From Syntrophaceae bacterium (lineage in GTDB: Bacteria; Desulfobacterota; Syntrophia; Syntrophales; Smithellaceae): a stretch of 39,383 nt of DNA. Location of the stretch: NCBI GenBank assembly GCA_003142535.1, contig PLMQ01000062.1, positions 1 to 39,383 of the forward strand, written 5' to 3'. A program made the position numbers and the translations under genes. Shown one piece after another: positions 18,195-25,398 of this stretch. Numbering within the stretch: the first letter of the stretch is position 1; every line of letters starts with the position of its first letter. The notes below the pieces were generated by a model. It was given only the letters and a program-made list of their open reading frames with translations, was not told the DNA's origin and searched no databases.

Positions 18195-18944
18195 TCATTC
18201 GTTCACAATATATCCTTTGAAATCTTTAAATGGTCTCATTGTAAATTTCAGTTTGCCATCTTTTGAAGAAGGCCATATCATCTCGAGATTTTCATGAACA
18301 ATAATTTCATTTCTTCCTTTAGAAAGCTGAGATGCTAGATAAATACATTCTCCGATCACTTTAATCTGCGTATCTGGATGTAATCCAAAGTGGGAGATAA
18401 TGGCATCGCTATATGCCAGCCCGATTCCTATTTCCAGTGAAGGCAAACCATATCTTTGGTACAAGATTGGATTGACGACTTCATTTAGACTATCCATGCA
18501 GCCTCTTGCTGCGGTTACTGTATTTTTTAGAATCTGATTTCTTTCGTCAATATTTCGAGAAGATTGAAATAATGCTAATAGTCCATCACCTAAATATTCG
18601 GTAACAGCGCCCTCATAATCTTGTATTAGTTTTGCCATCGCTGGCAATAAAGCAGACACCTCGTAGTAAACTCTTTGCATTTGACTTACTTTGGCAATGC
18701 GAGCGCTGATAGCTTGTCGCAGATGTTTCGTAGAATCTCTCATGTCCAGCATCAAACAAACGAACTCATCAGATTTATATTCGTTTTTATCCAAGTATGG
18801 GTGGCCAGGTATATGTGCATCAGAAAACGCGGCACGAAGAACCCGTTTTTCTTTACCGATGGTATTGTTCCAAAGCTCTTCACATCTATTAAGTGAAGTT
18901 TCGACTATTGAAGTAAGTTCTTTCCTTTTTGTGTCTGTGAGCAT
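18195..18944 (-). CDS. Class III nucleotide cyclase, first cyclase of a Pycsar-like cluster
   Basis: A soluble cyclase of 249 residues. Metal-binding aspartates are Asp67 in CLMLDMRDST and Asp120 in EYLGDGLLALF. As in the other cyclase, the base-recognising Lys position is Glu116 and the D-Y-T-x-I-G aspartate is replaced (Gln193). The usual Asn and Arg of the transition-state pair are Tyr202 and Gln206 in VIGECIYLASQL. The first 55 residues are a short helical extension, with no membrane segment. It is the first gene of the three-gene cluster and shares little obvious identity with the second cyclase beyond the E-Y-x-G-D motif. Class III domains work as dimers, so the two could form a heterodimer; that is a hypothesis. 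An ordinary cAMP-signalling cyclase is possible but unlikely in this setting. Confidence 0.72.
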   Translation of the reverse strand: MLTDTKRKELTSIVETSLNRCEELWNNTIGKEKRVLRAAFSDAHIPGHPYLDKNEYKSDEFVCLMLDMRDSTKHLRQAISARIAKVSQMQRVYYEVSALLPAMAKLIQDYEGAVTEYLGDGLLALFQSSRNIDERNQILKNTVTAARGCMDSLNEVVNPILYQRYGLPSLEIGIGLAYSDAIISHFGLHPDTQIKVIGECIYLASQLSKGRNEIIVHENLEMIWPSSKDGKLKFTMRPFKDFKGYIVNE

Positions 18945-19391
18945 TTGTATCTAGTATTCATTGAATAATAAAATTGCTATTTGTTAACCTCAGTTTATCG
19001 CATGCCGCTGTTAATGAATGTATCATGAAGTCTATACTTCATAATTGTTCATGTCAACTGAAGAGTACAGTGTAATTATATGTAATAAAAGCAGCTTACG
19101 CTAAATAAACTTCTTTATTCTTTGATTTTTTCTTCAACTAAACGGATAAGTGCCACCATGAAATTCCTAAGGCTTTGGCCAGTTGAAAGATTGTTATCAA
19201 TGAAAGTTATTTGGTGCCATAAAAAGACAGAAGTTGGAAAAACTCCTGCAACAAAATGTCTCATGCTGGCCGGAAAACTGTCATCGTATTATTAATAAAT
19301 CATCACCTCATTCATTTGTAGAAAACTAATCCAAGTTTCAAATCTCTTAAATGCTTTTACGTTATGTTTATTAGCCATAATTCATTCAGCT
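18945..19391. other. Gap upstream of the cyclase cluster
   Basis: About 450 bases separating the defence genes from the mobility genes. It should contain the promoter of the cyclase cluster, but no convincing -35/-10 pair was found. It holds a possible broken gene on the minus strand (listed separately). Confidence 0.4.
19115..19264 (-). pseudogene. Short ORF, probably the remnant of a decayed gene
   Basis: A 49-codon frame on the minus strand, ATG at 19264 to TAA at 19115. The frame is open for a few codons further upstream before hitting a stop. The residue mix (SLRNFMVALIRLVEEKIKE at the end, preceded by FPTSVFLWHQITF) looks like real protein rather than random translation. There is no ribosome binding site and the family is not recognised. 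It may be a fragment of an older cargo or mobile-element gene. Confidence 0.25.
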
Positions 19392-19718
19392 CTATATGGC
19401 GAGCTTTCCTGTTTTTTTATAATCTTCTAATATTTCCTTTGCGGTGTTGAATATCTTCACCCAAGCAGCCACACCCTTTTCTTGACGAATATTTTCAGCC
19501 ATAAAAGCACAATTCATTATAAGCAAATTCTTTAAAGATTTAATATCTCCTTCTATTTTTTTTAAATTTATAATTGTCTTTTCTGTCTTTTCCTGTTCAT
19601 AGGCAAATATTATTTTTTGCCGAATTAATTCGGACATTGAGCATTTTTTATCTGTTGCTTCCTGATCCATTCTTGCCCTTAGCTCACCCTTTATCCTGGT
19701 TCCAATAACCTTCTTCAT
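19392..19718 (-). CDS. Ribbon-helix-helix DNA-binding protein (MobC/CopG-like)
   Basis: A protein of 108 residues. Residues 3-40 fit a ribbon-helix-helix fold: a beta strand (KKVIGTRIKGELRARM), then two helices with SMSELIRQKI. Residues 45-65 form a short coiled coil. Such proteins act as plasmid or island repressors, antitoxins or relaxosome accessory factors (MobC); no partner relaxase or toxin is seen nearby, so a repressor or partition role is the safest reading. Palindromic GTTAAC sites lie upstream of the gene and could be its own operators. Confidence 0.6.
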   Translation of the reverse strand: MKKVIGTRIKGELRARMDQEATDKKCSMSELIRQKIIFAYEQEKTEKTIINLKKIEGDIKSLKNLLIMNCAFMAENIRQEKGVAAWVKIFNTAKEILEDYKKTGKLAI

Positions 19719-19777
19719 CTGTTAACCTCGTATACATATATTTTCATTACTAAATTGTCCTATTTTTTATTTGCTGT

Positions 19778-19856
19778 GTTAACAAATTGTTAACGCTTAA
19801 TATTTAATTATATCAGCTACTAATAATCGTTTTTTCATCCCGTTGTTAACGCTTGA
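19778..19856. promoter_or_regulatory. Repeated TTGTTAACGCTT sites and GTTAAC palindrome upstream of the RHH gene
   Basis: A 17-bp palindrome, GTTAACAAATTGTTAAC, lies at 19778-19794. Its right half continues as TTGTTAACGCTT (19788-19799), and the same 12 bases recur at 19843-19854, about 55 bp away. They lie in the 287-bp gap between the winged-helix gene and the ribbon-helix-helix gene, 60-140 bases upstream of the latter. The arrangement fits operators for a dimeric DNA-binding protein, plausibly that one. Confidence 0.45.
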
Positions 19857-20005
19857 GCAGAATTTTTCTGCGTAGGGTCTCCGGAAATAACCCGCGTACT
19901 CTTCCATTAACCTCTTACCTGAGTTCTTCACTCCATATTATCAAATATGAGATTATTAAATTGTGATTCGCTGAATATTTTTTTACAGGCTCTAAACATT
20001 ATCTC

Positions 20006-21313
20006 TTACAAAGAAACTTTTTTAAGGGCTTCTTTCATTGCCACTTTAAATCCTTCTCTTGTTCTATCATCCTTGAAGATGCCTGGTATTTCTTTGAAGC
20101 ACCTCTGATACAGTTCACCATTTTCATTGGCCATCATTTCTACATATCTTGATTGTAGCGTAGCTTCTTTATCCCTATTTTCGAGGTCGATTAATTCTTT
20201 GGCTATACGTTCTTTTTCTTCAACCTGCTTTTTTAAATCGGCCAGTCTTCTTTCTTCAAGTGTTAAGTACCCCTTGGGAATACGGTAGGCCTCATTCTTC
20301 TTGATACAACCATAAAAATAATCAATAGGTGACTTTCTTAGAACCAGGGCTTCATCGTTTAAAATATGGAAAGCGCATCTCGAAAGATAGAGTATCATAT
20401 CCTCCAGGGTCAGATCGAATTCCTGGAGCCATTTTAAGACGTCCTGCGGGGTTAAATGATTATCGGTCCAAAATAACAAATCCGGATGATAATCAAAATA
20501 TTCCTCGATTTCTCTTAGTAGTAGTGGTTCTTTATTATTAAGAAAACTACTACTACTGTTCTCGAATGGGTGATTCAATCGGTGTGCCAATGGGTGAACC
20601 ATGGGGTGAGGGTTATAGATATTTGATCTCTGGTTGTCGATGCACATGGAATCAAAATCAATACCTCTGAGTTTCCGATCCAGTTGAGTCCGGTCATCTC
20701 CGACAACCCGAATGGGACAGCCTGTAGCTTCCGCAGTAAATCCGTGCAGCCCCAGACAATTGCTTCGTCCATGATATAGAACGGCTCCCGTTTCTTTTAG
20801 CTTTTTCAAGGCTGATTTGAGTGTGTCCCGCGATATTCCGGTAGCTTTGCTGATCTTAACAAGATTGGTCAATCGGCCATTGATCTCTTCGATACAACGA
20901 TACAGATAATACTGGGTGTTATTCAGGACTATTTCTTTGGGAAAATTTTGTTCATTGTGATCATCACCCACCGTTTGACCTATCGATTCCGCTATCGGTT
21001 GAACAATCGATCCCTTCACCGCTTGAACAATAGGTGAAGCATTGGGTGAAGGAATGGGTATATCGATTGGTTCACCGGTTGATTCACCTAATGGTTGACC
21101 GATTGCATCACCCATTGAGTTATCGTTTCTATTACCGTTTGGTATATGGACAGCGGAAATTATATCTCTTATTTTTACCGGCGTGATTGTATTTCGGGTC
21201 TCAGGAATTGCTTTGTCTTTTAATACTGCCTTGTCATAAAACTCATCGGCCTTAGATTTCATCATCGCCTGGACATAATCGGCCAAATGAGATTTACTGT
21301 TTTTATCTTTCAT
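20006..21313 (-). CDS. ParA-linked winged-helix protein, putative replication/partition factor
   Basis: About 435 residues from the ATG at 21313, which overlaps the end of parA; an upstream ATG at 21334 would add seven residues. Residues ~140-190 look like a winged helix-turn-helix (LVKISKATGISRDTLKSALK, then GAVLYHGR). Before it, residues 74-125 are a run of 13 tetrapeptides of the type IGQP/LGES/IVQP, and a second short run (NPHP, MVHP, LAHR, LNHP) lies near 241-256. Both coincide with 12-bp DNA repeats (listed separately). The C-terminal part has charged helices. Its place after ParA and AlpA suggests a plasmid-like replication or segregation protein of the island, by inference. No catalytic motif is visible. 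Confidence 0.6.
   Translation of the reverse strand: MKDKNSKSHLADYVQAMMKSKADEFYDKAVLKDKAIPETRNTITPVKIRDIISAVHIPNGNRNDNSMGDAIGQPLGESTGEPIDIPIPSPNASPIVQAVKGSIVQPIAESIGQTVGDDHNEQNFPKEIVLNNTQYYLYRCIEEINGRLTNLVKISKATGISRDTLKSALKKLKETGAVLYHGRSNCLGLHGFTAEATGCPIRVVGDDRTQLDRKLRGIDFDSMCIDNQRSNIYNPHPMVHPLAHRLNHPFENSSSSFLNNKEPLLLREIEEYFDYHPDLLFWTDNHLTPQDVLKWLQEFDLTLEDMILYLSRCAFHILNDEALVLRKSPIDYFYGCIKKNEAYRIPKGYLTLEERRLADLKKQVEEKERIAKELIDLENRDKEATLQSRYVEMMANENGELYQRCFKEIPGIFKDDRTREGFKVAMKEALKKVSL
20565..20612. repeat. Second cluster of 12-bp repeats inside the winged-helix gene
   Basis: Four consecutive 12-mers: AATGGGTGATTC, AATCGGTGTGCC, AATGGGTGAACC and ATGGGGTGAGGG. They resemble the larger array at 20970-21125; the core TGGGTGAA occurs at 20591-20598 here and at 21043-21050 there. 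The gene reads the two cores in different codon phases. Confidence 0.65.
20970..21125. repeat. Main array of 12-bp iteron-like repeats inside the winged-helix gene
   Basis: Thirteen consecutive 12-mers without gaps, for example ATCGGTTGAACA (20994), ACCGCTTGAACA (21018), ATTGGTTCACCG (21066) and AATGGTTGACCG (21090). The common theme is AT-GGTT-A-C. Some units read better on the opposite strand (GGTGAA/TTCACC), so the unit is partly palindromic. On the coding strand they give a run of tetrapeptides. Confidence 0.75.
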
Positions 21314-22154
21314 TTGTTTTAGCATCCAGGACATTGATTATTTCACGAGCCACATCCATATAAGCCTTGGCACCAGAAGCAGAGCTATTATAATCAAATA
21401 TGGATTGGCCCAGGGTTTCGGCTTTCTGGAAATCAGTATTAACGGGAATTACTTGATTGAACACTTCTGAATTATCAAAAGATTGCCTTATAGCTTGAAT
21501 GATATTGTTGCAGATCGATGTTCGTTTATCGGCCATTGTCACGAGCAGTTTCAAAAATCTAATATCCGGGTTGTGGCTTGCTTTGATGTCATCGATAAAA
21601 GCTTTTGCCTTGATTAATCCATTAACAGAAAATTTGCTGCCCGCCATTGTTGGAATGATGACACAATCAGAGGCGATGAGCGCTGAAATCACAAATGCTT
21701 CCAGATTAGGTGGACAATCGATAATTGTTAAATCATAATTTGCCGCCGCATAAGATCGAAGGTATTTACGCAAGGTAAATAAACTGTCCACACCGTTGAT
21801 AATCATTTTGGGCCCGAGAATTGCCGATTCCGGGATGTTGGGTAAGATATCCAGTCCCAGCCATTGCGTGGAATATATGGCCTCTGATAAGACTACACCG
21901 AACTCAGGGTTCAGGATATCGCAAAGGCTGTTCTTAATGTGATGCTGCCGACTATTGAGTAAAATATCGGTGGCGTTGCATTGGCTGTCCATGTCCACGA
22001 CAAGCACTCGTTTGCCCAGTATCGAAAGTGCAACACTTGTGTTCACAGCGGTTGTGGTTTTTCCGACTCCGCCCTTATTGTTTATTATACTGATAATCAT
22101 AACGGTGTTTTGTGCTTCTTTCTTTTCGATGTGATCTTGTTTATCTCCTTTCAT
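21303..22154 (-). CDS. ParA-family partition ATPase
   Basis: A ParA/Soj-type ATPase of 283 residues. The deviant Walker A is KGGVGKTT (27-34), preceded by the typical MIISIINN. VLVVDMDSQCNATDILL and LTIIDCPPNLE follow as the A' and Walker B motifs. ParA proteins move DNA by ATP-driven patterning, and on integrated elements they support maintenance after excision. The start overlaps the alpA stop by four bases (ATGA), and its end overlaps the winged-helix gene, so the three form one operon. A second Met at residue 19 (22100) is an alternative start without a clear ribosome binding site. No ParB homologue is recognisable; the winged-helix protein may fill that role. Confidence 0.85.
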   Translation of the reverse strand: MKGDKQDHIEKKEAQNTVMIISIINNKGGVGKTTTAVNTSVALSILGKRVLVVDMDSQCNATDILLNSRQHHIKNSLCDILNPEFGVVLSEAIYSTQWLGLDILPNIPESAILGPKMIINGVDSLFTLRKYLRSYAAANYDLTIIDCPPNLEAFVISALIASDCVIIPTMAGSKFSVNGLIKAKAFIDDIKASHNPDIRFLKLLVTMADKRTSICNNIIQAIRQSFDNSEVFNQVIPVNTDFQKAETLGQSIFDYNSSASGAKAYMDVAREIINVLDAKTNER

Positions 22155-22363
22155 GGTTTGCGTACCCCATTATTGATGAGTGCTATAATATCTACAACTC
22201 TCCACGCTGTTGTTCTTCTCCCCAGTTTGACCGGTTGAGGAAAACGTCCTTCCTTTACTCCGGCCCACCAGCTGGATTTGGAAATGGGAATTATGGCCGG
22301 TCTTGTTTTGTCTCCGATAATTTGATTGATCCTTAAAAATCCGGTTTCCGGTAATCTGTTCAT
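22151..22363 (-). CDS. alpA: AlpA-like regulator/excisionase
   Basis: A protein of 70 residues of the AlpA family. It has the segment ISKSSWWAGVKEGRFPQPVK followed by LGRRTTAWRVVDI, which matches the winged-helix signature of AlpA/Xis-like proteins. AlpA proteins activate integrase expression or act as directionality factors for P4-type integrases, which fits the integrase about 1.2 kb away. A strong Shine-Dalgarno (AGGAGG, seven bases before ATG at 22363) decides the start; the longer open frame to 22474 lacks one. It overlaps parA by four bases. Confidence 0.82.
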   Translation of the reverse strand: MNRLPETGFLRINQIIGDKTRPAIIPISKSSWWAGVKEGRFPQPVKLGRRTTAWRVVDIIALINNGVRKP

Positions 22364-22585
22364 CTTGTTTCCTCCTGCACAAAATTGATTCGCTGTTTTT
22401 TGCCAATGTCCTTCAATAGTTTTTTTAAGTCTTTTTTCTATTGATTCTGGTTGGCTTTGTTTTGCTGCGGACAAAATAAAGCAAAGCCGCGTAGATGTCA
22501 GTCACCTCGAATCGACACGAGTGGGGAAATGTCTTAATAATTAAAGGCTTGACTTTAAAATAATATTTAATAAGAAGATGATGAT

Positions 22586-23464
22586 ATGGAAAAATACGGA
22601 TGGGACAGGTATAGAAAAGAAGGTTTACAAGAGCTTCGGCAGATCAAGGAATCTCCCCTGTTCGGCAATAAGAATGCCCAAAAATCATTTCTGGAAATTT
22701 ATTACCAAATCTACCACGACGAAAAAGAAGATCAAATCAAGGCAACAGTCTTTTATCCGGAAAGTATAAGTAATATTGTAGCACAACACAGAGCCAGGAC
22801 TGTAATTAAAGATTTGCGCAAGAGCATAGATAAATTTTATGAATTTGCAGAAGGAAAAGATGCAAAATTTGAAATTTATTTTATCGCTGAAAGTGGAGAT
22901 TATAAGTTAGGGATACGGCCTAAGAAAATAAATGCCCAATTGTTCTCTCCGGAAGAAGCTGTATCCTATAACGAGCATCAGCATTTTATTATCAGGCACA
23001 GGCCTGCCGCAATGAAAATGTTTAGGGGTTTGCTTTTATTAATAGCGCCTCTTCTTTTTTTGATTAGTTTGGTTATTCTTTATGTGGAGAGATTTCATTC
23101 CTCCTGGTTAATTTTTTTTGTTGGTTTAAGTGGTGTTATTTTAAGTCTGGGGATGGCCTATATTGTCATTGTATTGTTTAAATTCATGTTTCGTGAATTG
23201 GTGCATTTGTCATCAAAGTATTTTCTCAAAGACGCCATCGATCATATTGCTCTTGTCTCTTATTCGGCAAAATGCCCCGTTGCAGGATGTGGGGGAAATG
23301 TGTTTGTTTCCGACGAGTATGACGAGCGGGTAGAAGACAGCGGATATGTTGCTAAATGTTCAAGAGATCCCAAAGGGCATAAGTTTTCTATTGATGCCCA
23401 AACGCTTAAAGGAAAAAGAATCAAGATCAAAACCCGATTCCCATTGATGAATATTTTTCGTTAG
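22586..23464 (+). CDS. Hypothetical membrane protein with C-terminal zinc-binding-like motif
   Basis: A protein of 292 residues, the only large plus-strand gene in the island part. Residues 1-140 are soluble and charged. Two strong transmembrane helices lie at about 147-167 and 173-199. The C-terminal ~95 residues carry C-x4-C (220, 225) and Cys248 with His255, suggesting a small zinc ribbon. No family is recognised. It converges with the integrase gene (54 bases apart), opposite to all neighbours, and may be a separate cargo gene. The ribosome binding site is weak. Confidence 0.65.
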   Translation: MEKYGWDRYRKEGLQELRQIKESPLFGNKNAQKSFLEIYYQIYHDEKEDQIKATVFYPESISNIVAQHRARTVIKDLRKSIDKFYEFAEGKDAKFEIYFIAESGDYKLGIRPKKINAQLFSPEEAVSYNEHQHFIIRHRPAAMKMFRGLLLLIAPLLFLISLVILYVERFHSSWLIFFVGLSGVILSLGMAYIVIVLFKFMFRELVHLSSKYFLKDAIDHIALVSYSAKCPVAGCGGNVFVSDEYDERVEDSGYVAKCSRDPKGHKFSIDAQTLKGKRIKIKTRFPLMNIFR

Positions 23465-23518
23465 TTTACTTTGGCTTCTAAAATCTCGCATGGCAGCTCT
23501 GTCCACCGATAGTTAATT

Positions 23519-24748
23519 TTATACTGCTGCTTTCTTAAATGGCAGTACCTTAGCTTCTATTTTTAATCCGTCTAGATAATCAGCCCATGTCTGCATCATC
23601 TTCTTTCGTTCGGGTAAGTGCGATGTCCTGTTATAGGCTCTGCCTAATACGTCAAGAACTCTATGCGCTAATTGCGCCTCGATAAGATCAACCCGGACCT
23701 GTAATACTTCGTCCAGGATAGTTCTTGCCATTGCCCGAAAGCCATGCGGTGTCATTTGTTCCGCCGTGTAGCCCATATTCCGAAGTGCGGCCAAAATGGC
23801 GTTATTGCTCATCGGCCTGTTCGATGTCCTTCCATGAAACACGTAAACCCCATTACCTGTAAGCGGTTTGATTTCATTTAGTATCTCAAGAGATTGCTTT
23901 GATAGTGGAACAATATGCGGTTGTCGAAGTTTCATCTTGTGTGCGGGGATATGCCACTCGGTTTTTTCAAAATCGAGTTCGTCCCACTGCATGTGTCGGA
24001 GCTCTCCCGGCCTAACAAATACAAGCGGCGAAAGCCTAAGCGCGCATCGAACGATAAACGAACCATGATAACTATCAATTACCCTGAGAAGATTAGCCAC
24101 TTCATTCGGCTCTGTAATGGCCGCTAGGTGCCTTTTTTTTGCTGGTGACAATGAACCTATAAGGTCCTGCGCTAGATTGTGTTGAGCGCGTCCAGTGGCA
24201 GTGGCATATCTAAAGATCATGTTACAGATACCTCTCAATCTGTGTGCCGCGTCAACCGCCCCGCGTGATTCTGTCCGCCTCAATGCTGCCAATAATTCCG
24301 GTGCTGTAATATCCTTTATCGGCTTTGCGCCAATCCATGGGAAAAGGTCACGCTCCAAAGCCCGCATCATTTTAAGCGCGTGGCCTTCCGTCCATTTTGA
24401 TTTAAACTTGTCATGCCATTCTCTGGATATGACCTCAAAAGTTTCGGTCTCTTCGGTCTTAGCCTGCTTTTGTGCTTTACGAACTGCATCCGGATCAACA
24501 TCATTCGCCAGAAGTCGTCGGGCGTCGTCGCGACGTTGTCGCGCATCTTGCAAACTAATTTCTGGATATGATCCAAAAGCAAGTTTCTTCTCCTTATTGT
24601 TAAAGCGATATTTAAATCGCCACAACTTACCGCCGGAAGGCGTCACGAGCAGATATAAACCACCACCGTCAAATAAAGAAACTGGCTTGCTCTGTGGTTT
24701 TGCTTTTTGAACCTTCATGTCTGACAAGGGAATAATTCGTTTAGGCAT
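23519..24748 (-). CDS. P4-type tyrosine integrase
   Basis: A full-length tyrosine recombinase of 409 residues. The N-terminal DUF4102 domain (LFDGGGLYLLVTPSGGKLWR) is typical of P4-type island integrases. The catalytic set is present: Arg in VFVRPGELRHMQW, the His-x-x-Arg in TPHGFRAMAR, a second His in AHRVLDVLG and the Tyr nucleophile in RAYNRTSHL. The start (24748) has GAGG upstream. The gene begins 184 bases from the 3' end of tRNA-Ala, the usual target of this class, so it is the integrase of the island. Three GGGTACCC-type sites lie just upstream. Confidence 0.95.
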   Translation of the reverse strand: MPKRIIPLSDMKVQKAKPQSKPVSLFDGGGLYLLVTPSGGKLWRFKYRFNNKEKKLAFGSYPEISLQDARQRRDDARRLLANDVDPDAVRKAQKQAKTEETETFEVISREWHDKFKSKWTEGHALKMMRALERDLFPWIGAKPIKDITAPELLAALRRTESRGAVDAAHRLRGICNMIFRYATATGRAQHNLAQDLIGSLSPAKKRHLAAITEPNEVANLLRVIDSYHGSFIVRCALRLSPLVFVRPGELRHMQWDELDFEKTEWHIPAHKMKLRQPHIVPLSKQSLEILNEIKPLTGNGVYVFHGRTSNRPMSNNAILAALRNMGYTAEQMTPHGFRAMARTILDEVLQVRVDLIEAQLAHRVLDVLGRAYNRTSHLPERKKMMQTWADYLDGLKIEAKVLPFKKAAV

Positions 24749-24769
24749 GTTTTTACCTCATCTTTTTTT

Positions 24770-24818
24770 GGGTACCCATTAATTTCATTGGGTACCTTTT
24801 TTTCAAAATTGGGTACCC
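24770..24818. promoter_or_regulatory. Three evenly spaced GGGTACCC sites upstream of the integrase
   Basis: GGGTACCC at 24770-24777, GGGTACCT at 24790-24797 and GGGTACCC at 24811-24818 are spaced 20 and 21 bases apart, close to two helical turns. They lie 22-70 bases before the integrase start, between the gene and the tRNA. They fit integrase arm-type sites or operators for AlpA or an autoregulating integrase. Confidence 0.6.
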
Positions 24819-24874
24819 AAAATTACTGGACTCTGGTAAACATTAAAACACATCTTCGGACTTAAAACAAGAGG

Positions 24875-24898
24875 AAACACGCTACTTACAGCGTGTTT
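24875..24898. terminator. Hairpin between integrase and tRNA-Ala
   Basis: A perfect 9-bp stem, AAACACGCT / AGCGTGTTT, with a 6-base loop. On the plus strand it is followed by two more T residues; on the minus strand the tail is TTTCC. It may end the tRNA transcript before it reaches the integrase promoter region, or be part of the attachment region. Confidence 0.45.
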
Positions 24899-24931
24899 TT
24901 GGACTTCTTAGGATTGTATTGGATTAGGTTT

Positions 24932-25007
24932 TGGTGGAGATGAGGGGGATCGAACCCCTGGCCTCGGCGTTGCGAACGCCGCGCTCTCCCAGCTGAGCTA
25001 CATCCCC
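24932..25007 (-). tRNA. tRNA-Ala(CGC)
   Basis: A 76-nt cloverleaf on the minus strand. It begins GGGGATGTAGCTCAG, has the anticodon arm CGGCG-TTCGCAA-CGCCG with anticodon CGC, the T arm GGGGTTCGATCCCC, and ends TCTCCACCA with CCA encoded. Its 3' end faces the integrase, so it is the probable attachment gene of the island and was left intact by integration. Confidence 0.95.
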
Positions 25008-25058
25008 AATCTGGTAATTTAATTGACAGGGCTCTTAAAAGAAGTAACCCTCGTCTTT

Positions 25059-25192
25059 CGGCTGTTCAAAAATGCAAGGCGTGCAAGAGCTGAGTCATGA
25101 AGCATACTAACAAACGTATGTTGAATGACGCGGATCGCAGCACAACGCCACCTGAAGGTGGGAACCAGCAGATGGGTATTTTTCAACAGCCG
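25059..25192. repeat. MITE-like palindromic element
   Basis: 134 bp bounded by CGGCTGTTCAAAAAT (25059-25073) and its near-perfect inverted copy ATTTTTCAACAGCCG (25178-25192, one mismatch). The interior has AAGGCGTGCAA and GCATACTAACAAACGTATG, which resemble the interior of the element at 38966-39110. It lies in the 391-bp gap between tRNA-Ala and pilT and has no coding capacity. Confidence 0.7.
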
Positions 25193-25263
25193 ATTTGAAA
25201 ACGTGCGCGAGCATATATTATTGGCGAAGTCTATGTCAAGAAATTGTTAGTTCTATTCTTGTC

Positions 25264-25293
25264 TTGACAAAATCAGAACTATTTTCCTATACT
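25264..25293 (+). promoter_or_regulatory. Sigma-70 type promoter for the pilT genes
   Basis: TTGACA (25264-25269) and TATACT (25288-25293) with an 18-base spacer, about 100 bases before the pilT start. It is the best promoter match seen in the window. Confidence 0.65.
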
Positions 25294-25398
25294 CAATCAT
25301 AATCCGACAGCGGCGAGGTTAACGGTAATTTGTATTACTGTTAAAAAAGCTGCCGGCATTGAAAATTGAACAATTAATCCTCCCAGGGAGAAAAAAAC

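Noticed and set aside
16593-18944. Cyclases as ordinary cAMP signalling enzymes
   Set aside because: No sensory domains, no CRP-like receptor nearby, altered purine-recognition residues, and a membrane effector-like gene between them in a defence island.
19392-19718. Ribbon-helix-helix protein as antitoxin of a toxin-antitoxin pair
   Set aside because: No small toxin gene adjoins it on either side; the neighbours are noncoding DNA.
22364-22474. Longer AlpA reading frame starting at 22474
   Set aside because: The strong AGGAGG site directly before the ATG at 22363 and the usual ~70-residue AlpA length support the short form.
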